From positions 1 to 5,579 of the forward strand of contig JAFZZD010000854.1 of the NCBI GenBank assembly GCA_017615955.1: a stretch of 5,579 nucleotides of DNA, in the 5' to 3' direction. The translations under genes were made by a program, and so were the position numbers. Positions 1 to 5,484 of this stretch are shown piece by piece. The stretch's first letter is position 1. Every line of letters starts with the position of its first letter. Source of the DNA: Victivallales bacterium. GTDB taxonomy: Bacteria > Verrucomicrobiota > Lentisphaeria > Oligosphaerales > Oligosphaeraceae. Below the pieces are notes generated by a model. It was not told where the DNA came from and ran no database searches. It worked only from the letters and a program-made list of their open reading frames with translations.

Positions 1-314
1 CAAAACAAAACAATCAATACCATCACCCCCCAAAAAATTAGCGGATTTTCCAGATATCCAGAATCACGGAGCCAAAAACGCCATATTGGCCAGCCATAAA
101 AAAATATCAGAGCCGGCATCATTGGTATGTTTTGCCCTAAAGTAGGCAATATATAAACATACCTTTCAAATGCAATTTTCTCAATGCGCTTATCTATAGG
201 AAGCTTCAGTATGATCTGGGCCCCGCAATAGGTGCATGTTATCTTGAATTCGTCCTGTGGCGGCGGCAATGGCGCCTGGCAACAAGGACATTGTCCCGAA
301 AGTTGTTTGGACAT
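1..314 (-). CDS. Zinc-ribbon membrane protein, 3' end beyond window
   Basis: The frame opens with ATG at 314 and stays open to the left edge, giving 104 residues with no stop seen. Residues 9-12 (CPCC) and 27-30 (CTYC) form a CxxC-14-CxxC zinc ribbon, followed by a short basic/acidic stretch (about 37-51) and then two hydrophobic stretches at about 63-82 and 91-104 that may be membrane segments. The start is supported by GGGAGG at 323..328, 8 nt upstream, and by position: the previous gene's stop lies 2 nt before this ATG, so the two are very likely co-transcribed and translationally coupled. The layout (N-terminal ribbon, spacer, hydrophobic pair) matches each half of the neighbouring 386-residue protein, so I infer a paralogue. 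The function is unknown. The ribbon may bind a partner or simply stabilise the N terminus; nothing visible suggests an enzyme. Confidence 0.72.
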   Translation of the reverse strand, partial: MSKQLSGQCPCCQAPLPPPQDEFKITCTYCGAQIILKLPIDKRIEKIAFERYVYILPTLGQNIPMMPALIFFYGWPIWRFWLRDSGYLENPLIFWGVMVLIVLF

Positions 315-316
315 GC

Positions 317-1477
317 TCAATACCTCCCGATGACCTTGCCTCTTTTTCTATAGAGCGCAAATAACGACTTCTTGAATTCAGCAAGTGCCAATTCCTCGCT
401 TGAAAAACTGGAATTTTTCCCTGCCATCTCCTTGATGTATATCTCCATACTGAGAATATCAGACATATCTTTTTTTTTCAACATACTTACCAATGCCTTT
501 TTCTCCCTGTTAAGATTCAAACATTTACAAAACGTAATAAGGGACATTATCATCATGGTAATTACATGCCATGTCTGAAAATATTCACGCAAACCAACTG
601 TCTTTACCTGCCAGTAGATAATCACACAAAAAACTATAAGAACGACATAATAAACTATCGTATCACTCATATTTGAACTTATTATTTTTTTACTCATTTT
701 TTCATAAATAGCTTTCATCTCTTCATCTGGCACATGGCAGTTCAACTTTATTATTTTACCGCAATAACGGCATTGAACATTGTCGCTAGCAAAGTCTGCT
801 ACTCCATACGCCTTTCCGCAACCAGGACATCGTTCTGGCGGATAATCGTACGTATCGCAACGCTGCTGCTCTTTGGTGATTGCAAAGAGATAATTGTTTT
901 GCACAGTCGCGGGGCTGGTGGCACTTTTCTCCATCTTATGCCCACTCGTATGCTCGTATGTTGTGTTTATTTGGGCGTGGGACTTGATATAGTTTTCCAT
1001 ATTCTCTATAAAAGAATCCCTGTAATGATAAGGGACATGTTCTTTTTCATCGTCATTGAGACTATTGTACCACTGCCTAAAACTATAGACGCTTTCAGCA
1101 AAACGATAATTATGTTTCTTGAAAATTCTGCGTACTTTAAAATGACAACCGACTTCCTTGAATATCATCCAAGGAGTTCCGCAACCCATTACTACAAAGA
1201 TAATCTTCCACCAAAATGAAAATGGCAGTGTAAGCAGCCATGCAACCAATGCCATGATTAAAAATGGACTTATAATAGACATTATACGTTCGTTCAAATC
1301 GAATATCCTGTCCAGATACAACTTCACATATTTAGCCTCGTCAACTCCTCCAACGAAAACGAAACGGGGAATTTCCCTGCCACAGGCTGAACATACCAAC
1401 TTGTCTTCCTTGAAGTCGGACAATTCATAACGCTTCCCGCAGTTTGGGCATACAGTCATATTTACTTCATTGCTCAT
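317..1477 (-). CDS. Duplicated zinc-ribbon/transmembrane protein, 386 aa
   Basis: I do not recognise a named family. The protein is an internal duplication. Each half starts with a four-cysteine ribbon of identical spacing, CxxC-15-CxxC: C10, C13, C29, C32 and C217, C220, C236, C239. Both ribbons share the pattern CPxCGKxY, then DF, then a second CxxCG followed by I. About 30 charged or polar residues follow, then two hydrophobic segments (about 68-84 and 89-106; about 273-289 and 303-318), then a basic region and a helical tail. A polar linker at about 166-214 joins the halves. The likely topology is cytoplasmic ribbons with four membrane spans. The ATG at 1477 is preceded at 9 nt by AAGG, an acceptable but weaker Shine-Dalgarno; Met7 is a possible alternative start. 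The next gene begins 2 nt after the stop and carries a related N terminus. The gene is visibly more AT-rich than the E1 genes. The role is unknown. Confidence 0.85.
   Translation of the reverse strand: MSNEVNMTVCPNCGKRYELSDFKEDKLVCSACGREIPRFVFVGGVDEAKYVKLYLDRIFDLNERIMSIISPFLIMALVAWLLTLPFSFWWKIIFVVMGCGTPWMIFKEVGCHFKVRRIFKKHNYRFAESVYSFRQWYNSLNDDEKEHVPYHYRDSFIENMENYIKSHAQINTTYEHTSGHKMEKSATSPATVQNNYLFAITKEQQRCDTYDYPPERCPGCGKAYGVADFASDNVQCRYCGKIIKLNCHVPDEEMKAIYEKMSKKIISSNMSDTIVYYVVLIVFCVIIYWQVKTVGLREYFQTWHVITMMIMSLITFCKCLNLNREKKALVSMLKKKDMSDILSMEIYIKEMAGKNSSFSSEELALAEFKKSLFALYRKRGKVIGRY
323..328 (-). promoter_or_regulatory. Shine-Dalgarno of the partial zinc-ribbon gene
   Basis: GGGAGG on the minus strand, 8 nt before the ATG at 314. 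It lies inside the last codons of the upstream gene, as expected for a tightly packed gene pair, and it fixes the start of a reading frame that would otherwise be easy to miss because it runs off the window. Confidence 0.75.
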
Positions 1478-1509
1478 AAAGTATTACCTTTTTTGAATTT
1501 CCGTGACAC

Positions 1510-1526
1510 TGCTATTGATGATAGCA
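1510..1526. other. Small 6-bp hairpin in the leader of the zinc-ribbon genes
   Basis: TGCTAT and ATAGCA form a perfect 6-bp stem around a 5-nt loop, about 33 nt upstream of the ATG at 1477. No T-run follows on the minus strand, so it is not an intrinsic terminator. It could be a chance structure in an AT-rich leader or a weak regulatory hairpin. Confidence 0.25.
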
Positions 1527-1655
1527 AAATCGATGAAAATTATCTCAATCATAGTCAAGAGGTAATTTCAAAGCACCACTGGCTTCAGCAGTTTTCACTA
1601 TCCTCAAATCCATATAGAGAAAGCAAATCCCAGAGTTGGTAATTTACTCCCTTGG

Positions 1656-1684
1656 AAAATAGTTTCAATATCATATTGTCTCAA
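1656..1684 (-). promoter_or_regulatory. Candidate sigma-70-type promoter for the zinc-ribbon genes
   Basis: On the minus strand TTGAGA (1684..1679, 5 of 6 to the consensus) is separated by exactly 17 nt from TATTTT (1661..1656, 4 of 6). It would give a leader of roughly 170 nt before the ATG at 1477. The surrounding 259-nt gap (1478..1736) is AT-rich, so a match of this quality may be accidental. Apart from this, the small hairpin and a partial copy of the 3328..3450 repeat motif, I see nothing in the gap: short frames such as an 18-codon one ending near 1554 have no good ribosome binding site. Confidence 0.28.
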
Positions 1685-1736
1685 TTCACACAACTCGCAC
1701 AACTATTCAATGAAGTAGCTCCGCAGGGAAATCCCT

Positions 1737-3305
1737 TCAAATTTCTGGCATTTGGCGTATGAGCAGGATGCGTTTCTGGCGAACGAAACGTTCGAATGTC
1801 ATTTTTGCAGCCAGCATCTCCTCCAGGCTGTTGTCCTCCGCGCTGCGCCGTCCAAGGAAGTGCCTTGCCTCCGCTGCAACGGAGGCAATCTCCTGCAAAA
1901 TGCCGCTGTTGTGTATGGTGGCAAGCTGCTCGGCATCTAAATGCTGGCTGAGGAAGTCATCATGTATCATGCGCATGAGATTGCGATATCGTGCCGCAAT
2001 CTCCACGGCCAGCAATTTTCCGCGCCTGTAACTGGCATAGTAAACCGCCAGCAGCACGGCCACCTTGTCTCGCTGCTTTATTGAATCGAATTTCTCCGTT
2101 GCCAAATCCAACTCGGCGTAGGCGGCCTGGAACGCGGCATTGTCCCCGAATGTCAGCAAGCGTATGGTTTCCACTAGTGGGCGCTTGTTCTTCATGTCCA
2201 TCATCAACTTCCGCGTCACTGCGCGTACAGACGTCTTGGCAAGCCGTTCCTCCCAATCCTCCAGTGCCTTGCCCGTAAGACCCATTGACGCCATCGCCAG
2301 CTGCGTGCCACCGTCAGGCAATGCCATGATCTGGTCCGCCACCAGCATGATAGGCGCAAACAAGTCCGCAATATGGTTGATTTCCCTGAAAAGTGACAAT
2401 GCCTTCCATTCCTTTGGCATATCTGTCTTCTCCAGGGACATGAATTGCTGCACACTTTCCCCTATGCCGTTCAACGCCCTGCGAACCCAGTTGAGCAGCC
2501 GCTCGTCATCCAGCAGATTGTTCTTCTGCATGAAATCAAGTTGCTGTAAAAGGCTGTTTCTCGCCTTGTTTTTTGCAAAATAACGGTGCAAACCCTGTCT
2601 GCACAGCAATTTGTCCGCATATTTTGTCACATTAGGCCAATATTCCAGCAGATTCACATCAGAAGCGAAGTCAAGAATCCAGTTCAAGAAGGTGGCATTC
2701 ACCTCTGCATTCAATGACAATGCCACGGAAATAACGTCCCGCGCCACATCCGGGTCTATATCGCCCTGCTGCTTCTCAAACAAGGCCAGCACCCAGGCCT
2801 CCGCCTTTTGTGGCGATATGCGCCACATCACCTGCAAGGCATACTCGAATACAGTGCCAACAACCTGGTTGCGCCTCATGAATGCATCGGCGGCCTTCAC
2901 CAGTGGCTTGGGAACAGGCGTGCGATTCAATATCTTGCAAAAGTCCAATGCCTCAACTCGTTCATACGGAACAAGTGCGGTTGTGAATGAACGTTTGCCA
3001 CCATTTTCTGGAAGTGCCTTGATTTCGCCTGCAGCCCGTAGCAACTTCGCGCCCTTGTCCAATTCGTCAAAATACTCTGACATTATGGCGCGGCCCGCAT
3101 TCTTAATGTCGCTGTCCAGATATTTTTCCAGCAAATCAGCGGAAAATGCAGCCACTTCATCAAAGAAGTCCTCGCCAACCAGGGAGGCCAGATCCAGCAA
3201 AAGCTCATGTTCGGAAACACTGATGTCTGGATTAAGATTCTCCAGACGATGCAAGTGCTCCATCAACTCGCCCCGCGCCTGCAATTTTGATTTGTCTTCA
3301 CTCAT
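1737..3305 (-). CDS. Uncharacterised soluble helical protein, 522 aa
   Basis: I do not recognise this protein. From the ATG at 3305 it reads MSEDKSKLQ and ends RQMPEI. It is rich in Leu, Ala, Glu, Asp, Lys and Arg, poor in Gly, Pro and Cys, and has no signal peptide or membrane segment, so it is probably a cytoplasmic, all-alpha, perhaps repeat-type (solenoid-like) protein. No nucleotide-binding, metal-binding or catalytic motif stands out. The start is uncertain. The open frame continues upstream to 3641, inside acoB, but that part reads like non-coding sequence. ATG 3305 lacks a clear Shine-Dalgarno, unlike its neighbours. Alternatives are ATG 3356, directly after a hairpin and an AAAAGG, and ATG 3263, with GGGG 7 nt upstream. 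It lies 143 nt after acoB in the same orientation and has similar base composition, so read-through is possible, but the repeat cluster between them argues for separate control. Confidence 0.82.
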   Translation of the reverse strand: MSEDKSKLQARGELMEHLHRLENLNPDISVSEHELLLDLASLVGEDFFDEVAAFSADLLEKYLDSDIKNAGRAIMSEYFDELDKGAKLLRAAGEIKALPENGGKRSFTTALVPYERVEALDFCKILNRTPVPKPLVKAADAFMRRNQVVGTVFEYALQVMWRISPQKAEAWVLALFEKQQGDIDPDVARDVISVALSLNAEVNATFLNWILDFASDVNLLEYWPNVTKYADKLLCRQGLHRYFAKNKARNSLLQQLDFMQKNNLLDDERLLNWVRRALNGIGESVQQFMSLEKTDMPKEWKALSLFREINHIADLFAPIMLVADQIMALPDGGTQLAMASMGLTGKALEDWEERLAKTSVRAVTRKLMMDMKNKRPLVETIRLLTFGDNAAFQAAYAELDLATEKFDSIKQRDKVAVLLAVYYASYRRGKLLAVEIAARYRNLMRMIHDDFLSQHLDAEQLATIHNSGILQEIASVAAEARHFLGRRSAEDNSLEEMLAAKMTFERFVRQKRILLIRQMPEI

Positions 3306-3327
3306 ATCTGCTTGTCTATTTTCAATA

Positions 3328-3450
3328 GAGGTAATTGCAAAACTATTGGTGGGCATGCCTTTTCCGCTGGCTAAAGCCAGCGGCTCCGACTGTTTGCGGC
3401 TTGGCGCGATAGTTTTGAAATTGCCTCCATAATAGTTTTGACATTCCCTC
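3328..3450. repeat. Three copies of a 19-nt motif, one inverted and two in tandem
   Basis: ATAGTTTTGAAATTGCCTC at 3409..3427 is repeated 23 nt on at 3432..3450 (17 of 19 identical; the full 23-nt period matches at 20 of 23). It also occurs inverted at 3328..3346, where the minus strand reads ATAGTTTTGCAATTACCTC (again 17 of 19). The inverted pair 3328..3346 / 3409..3427 brackets a 62-nt interior with a perfect hairpin, like a very small element with terminal inverted repeats. The rightmost copy overlaps the acoB stop codon. I see no convincing target-site duplication (flanks CAATA and CATAATA). Confidence 0.7.
3364..3383. repeat. Perfect 8-bp hairpin, REP-like palindrome
   Basis: CCGCTGGC and GCCAGCGG are perfectly complementary around the loop TAAA. 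The hairpin lies between acoB and the downstream gene, inside the inverted 19-nt repeats. No T-run follows on the minus strand (it continues AAAAGGC), so it is a poor intrinsic terminator for acoB, although it could stabilise the 3' end of the mRNA. A GC-rich stem with a fixed small loop in an intergenic gap resembles REP-type palindromes. Whether it is dispersed in the genome cannot be seen here. Confidence 0.7.
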
Positions 3451-4426
3451 AATATTCTAATGTCGCAGACACAGCCCGCGCCACATCCTCTGGCTGCGGC
3501 AAAACCAGTTTCTCCAGCGGAATGGACGATGGAATGGGCAGATTCTTGGCTGCCACACGGGCAACTGGCGCCTCCAGCGCATCCAGGCAATGCTCCGCAA
3601 TGCGGGCGGAAAGCTCCGCGCCAACACCGCCGCAAAGGCATGCCTCTTCCGCAATGACAATGCGCCCAGTCTTACGCAGGCTGGCGAAAACCGTGTCCGT
3701 ATCCAGGGGATTAAGGCTCACCAAATCAATAACCTCAATGGAAATGCCTTTTTTAAGGAAAGCCTCCCTGACAGCCAGGCAAACAGGCGTCATGGAGGAA
3801 TACGACACCAAAGTCAATGCATCGCCCTCTGCAGCAACAACTGCCTTGTCCAATGGCAATATAAAGTCTCCTTCTGGCACCTCGCCACGTCTGGGATAGA
3901 GGCGCTTGTTCTCTATTACAAGCACTGGATTGTCATCGCGAATTGCCGCCTTTAGCAGACCCTTTGCCTGCATTGCCGTTGAAGGAGCCACTATCTTTAT
4001 ACCAGGCACGCTCATAAACAGGCTAGACAGCATCTGCGAATGGCTTGGGCCATAGCCGCCCTTTGCGCCGCCAGGAGTGCGTATCACCATTGGCACATTC
4101 ACCTGTCCTGCATACATATAATGGAGTTTGCCTGCGCTGTTGAGCATCTGGTCTAGCGCCAGTGCGATGAAGTCCATGAACATGATTTCCACCACAGGGC
4201 GCAAGCCTGTCATCGCGGCACCGACAGCCAGTCCCATGAAACTGCCCTCGGATATGGGCGTCTCAAAAATGCGTTCCGCTCCATATTTTTCCCAAAGGCC
4301 CTTTGTCACGCCGAAAGCGCCGCCGTAAAGCCCGATATCCTCGCCAATAAGAACCACGCTCTTATCACGCTCCAGTTCTTCGTCCAGAGCTTCATTGACT
4401 GCCTTCGAATAGTAGATATCTCTCAT
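3449..4426 (-). CDS. acoB: E1 beta subunit of acetoin/pyruvate-type dehydrogenase
   Basis: This is the beta chain of a ThDP-dependent 2-oxo-acid/acetoin dehydrogenase E1. It would pair with the upstream alpha chain as an alpha2beta2 cytoplasmic enzyme that feeds a lipoyl E2. It has 325 residues, the usual family length. Visible signatures are GEDIG at 28-32 and YGGAFGVTKGL at 34-44. TPISE ends in Glu60, which by family knowledge activates the ThDP pyrimidine. AVGAAMTGLRPVVE spans 67-80, and SHSQ contains His129, the active-site histidine. KGLLKAAIRDDNP lies mid-chain, with the C-terminal transketolase-like domain after about residue 190. Family members usually read QHSQ; here it is SHSQ. The start is set at ATG 4426, 16 nt after the alpha stop and 8 nt after GGAGGG; the frame extends to an ATG at 4513 inside acoA, which I reject. 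A pdhB assignment is possible because substrate cannot be read from the sequence. Confidence 0.93.
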   Translation of the reverse strand: MRDIYYSKAVNEALDEELERDKSVVLIGEDIGLYGGAFGVTKGLWEKYGAERIFETPISEGSFMGLAVGAAMTGLRPVVEIMFMDFIALALDQMLNSAGKLHYMYAGQVNVPMVIRTPGGAKGGYGPSHSQMLSSLFMSVPGIKIVAPSTAMQAKGLLKAAIRDDNPVLVIENKRLYPRRGEVPEGDFILPLDKAVVAAEGDALTLVSYSSMTPVCLAVREAFLKKGISIEVIDLVSLNPLDTDTVFASLRKTGRIVIAEEACLCGGVGAELSARIAEHCLDALEAPVARVAAKNLPIPSSIPLEKLVLPQPEDVARAVSATLEY

Positions 4427-4434
4427 AAGAAACG

Positions 4435-4440
4435 CCCTCC
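4435..4440 (-). promoter_or_regulatory. Shine-Dalgarno that fixes the acoB start
   Basis: GGAGGG on the minus strand, within a longer GGGGAGGG, 8 nt before the ATG at 4426. It lies in the 16-nt gap after the acoA stop codon. It identifies residue 1 as the Met of MRDIYYSKAV rather than the Met encoded at 4513, which has no such site and would put 29 unrelated residues in front of the conserved N terminus. Confidence 0.85.
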
Positions 4441-4442
4441 CC

Positions 4443-5399
4443 TTATGCAAATAAGCCTTCCAATGCGGATTCTGGCGATGAAACTGGTGCCTCAATGGCA
4501 AATTGCGCGGCATTCTCTATTGTGGTATGCGCACGATTGTCAGCCGCAGTAATTTCCGCCTCGGCAATTCCGCGCTCCAGCAACTTTGCGTGTGCCGCTG
4601 CAATGCAGTCCTTCGCCATCATCTCCTGTTCTTCCTCGCGGGTGCGATATACCCTGGAATCATTCTTGGAATGGCCGCAATGCCTGTAGGTCATGACCTC
4701 CAGCATCTGAGGAACGCTGCTCTCCCGCACTTCTGATATTATTTTCTTGGCGGTGAAATAAGTCTCCTCCACATCAAAGCCATTGCAGACGCTGGCCTTC
4801 ATATTGTATGCGGCGGCACGTGGCGAAATATTGCCAGAGGCGCTGTTCCTTGCCAAAGGCGTGCTCATGGCATAGCCATTGTTCTCGCAAACAAATAAAA
4901 TGGGCAACTGCCACAAGGAGGCCATATTCAATGTCTCGTGGAATGTACCCTGGTTGCTTGCCCCATCGCCAAAGAAGCAAATTGCAATCTCGCCTGTCTT
5001 CTTGTACTTCGCGGAAAGAGCGGCACCTGCCGCAATTGGAATGCCACCGCCTGTTATGCCATTGGTTCCAAGGAAATGCTTCTCCATGCAGGAAATGTGC
5101 TGAGAGCCTCCACGCCCGCGGCAATAGCCAGCATCCTTGCCCATGAGTTCAGCCATGACACGCCTAGGCTCCAGCCCTCTGGCCAGCAAATGACCATGCC
5201 CACGATGGTTGGAAATGAGCCAGTCCTTCTCGTCCGCCGCCCAGATGACGCCAACTGCCGATGCCTCCTCCCCTACGCAAAAATGGGACGTACCCCCAAG
5301 CGAACCACCACTGAACAATTCAGCCAACTTGTTTTCAAAATTGCGGATGAGCGCCATGCGCTCGTACATCGCCAGTAATTGTGCCGTCTCTAGCTTCAT
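4443..5399 (-). CDS. acoA: E1 alpha subunit of acetoin/pyruvate-type dehydrogenase
   Basis: The alpha chain of a ThDP-dependent E1, 318 residues, close to the usual 320-330. Landmarks: YERMALIRNFE at 12-22; GTSHFCVGEEASAVG at 36-50, the family's conserved substrate-channel region; NHRGHGH at 64-70; GRGGSQH at 95-101; and the ThDP/Mg motif GDGASNQG at 144-151 closed by ENN at 172-174. The loop GHSKNDSRVYR near residue 240 is the alpha-chain phosphorylation-loop region and resembles the acetoin dehydrogenase type (GHSK) more than pyruvate dehydrogenase (GHSMSDP). That is why I use aco rather than pdh, with reserve. ATG 5399 is preceded at 8 nt by AAGGAG. The gene is first in the visible E1 pair, and acoB follows after 16 nt. 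No regulator of the acoR type is visible in the window. Confidence 0.93.
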   Translation of the reverse strand: MKLETAQLLAMYERMALIRNFENKLAELFSGGSLGGTSHFCVGEEASAVGVIWAADEKDWLISNHRGHGHLLARGLEPRRVMAELMGKDAGYCRGRGGSQHISCMEKHFLGTNGITGGGIPIAAGAALSAKYKKTGEIAICFFGDGASNQGTFHETLNMASLWQLPILFVCENNGYAMSTPLARNSASGNISPRAAAYNMKASVCNGFDVEETYFTAKKIISEVRESSVPQMLEVMTYRHCGHSKNDSRVYRTREEEQEMMAKDCIAAAHAKLLERGIAEAEITAADNRAHTTIENAAQFAIEAPVSSPESALEGLFA

Positions 5400-5407
5400 A
5401 AAGCAGT

Positions 5408-5413
5408 CTCCTT
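5408..5413 (-). promoter_or_regulatory. Shine-Dalgarno of acoA
   Basis: AAGGAG on the minus strand, 8 nt before the ATG at 5399. It supports this start and shows the leader here is untranslated or at most overlapped by a short upstream frame. Confidence 0.8.
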
Positions 5414-5427
5414 AATAATAATGGCAC

Positions 5428-5456
5428 AATTTAACCTAATTCCGCAGTTTTGCCAG
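5428..5456 (-). promoter_or_regulatory. Candidate sigma-70-type promoter of acoAB
   Basis: On the minus strand CTGGCA (5456..5451, 4 of 6) and TAAATT (5433..5428, 4 of 6) are separated by 17 nt, which would place the transcript start near 5421 and leave a leader of about 20 nt with the ribosome site in it. I checked for a sigma-54 -24/-12 pattern, common for acetoin operons, because TGGCA is present; the GG-to-GC distance is only 7 nt instead of 10, so it does not fit. Confidence 0.33.
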
Positions 5457-5468
5457 ACGACTGCTGTT

Positions 5469-5484
5469 CCGCGCAATTGCGCGG
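5469..5484. promoter_or_regulatory. Perfect 16-nt palindrome upstream of acoA
   Basis: CCGCGCAATTGCGCGG is identical to its reverse complement over all 16 positions. It ends 13 nt upstream of the candidate -35 box and abuts the left arm of a larger inverted repeat. It could be an operator for a dimeric regulator or part of the repeat element; it is too short of a loop to be a good RNA hairpin. Confidence 0.4.

Noticed and set aside
470..478. A9 run in the coding strand of the duplicated zinc-ribbon gene as a programmed frameshift or phase-variation site
   Set aside because: The one shift that would reach the frame of the next zinc-ribbon gene meets a TGA within a few codons; the other shift opens a frame that overlaps that gene and does not resemble protein. 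A simple Lys-Lys-Lys stretch explains it.
1489..1650. Small minus-strand frames or a decayed gene in the 259-nt gap (an 18-codon frame ending near 1554 and a roughly 22-codon frame just before the zinc-ribbon start)
   Set aside because: Both are very short, lack a convincing ribosome site, and cannot be joined into a recognisable protein fragment.
3364..3383. Hairpin as intrinsic terminator of acoAB
   Set aside because: The stem is strong but no U-run follows in the minus-strand transcript; the bases after it are AAAAGGC.
2611..3432. Long plus-strand open frame opposite the helical protein
   Set aside because: It is a Ser/Arg/Ala-rich antisense shadow of the minus-strand gene with no ribosome binding site or recognisable motif.
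3306..3641. N-terminal extension of the helical protein into acoB (open frame back to 3641)
   Set aside because: The extra 112 codons overlap the conserved C terminus of acoB in another frame, cross the repeat cluster and read as Cys/Gly/Arg-rich non-protein-like sequence; a plausible start exists at 3305.
4427..4513. Longer acoB starting at ATG 4513
   Set aside because: It adds 29 residues unlike the family, overlaps acoA, and lacks the strong ribosome site seen before ATG 4426.
5428..5456. Sigma-54 promoter for acoA
   Set aside because: The TGGCA element is present, but the distance between GG and GC is 7 nt rather than the required 10, and the downstream TTGC part is missing.
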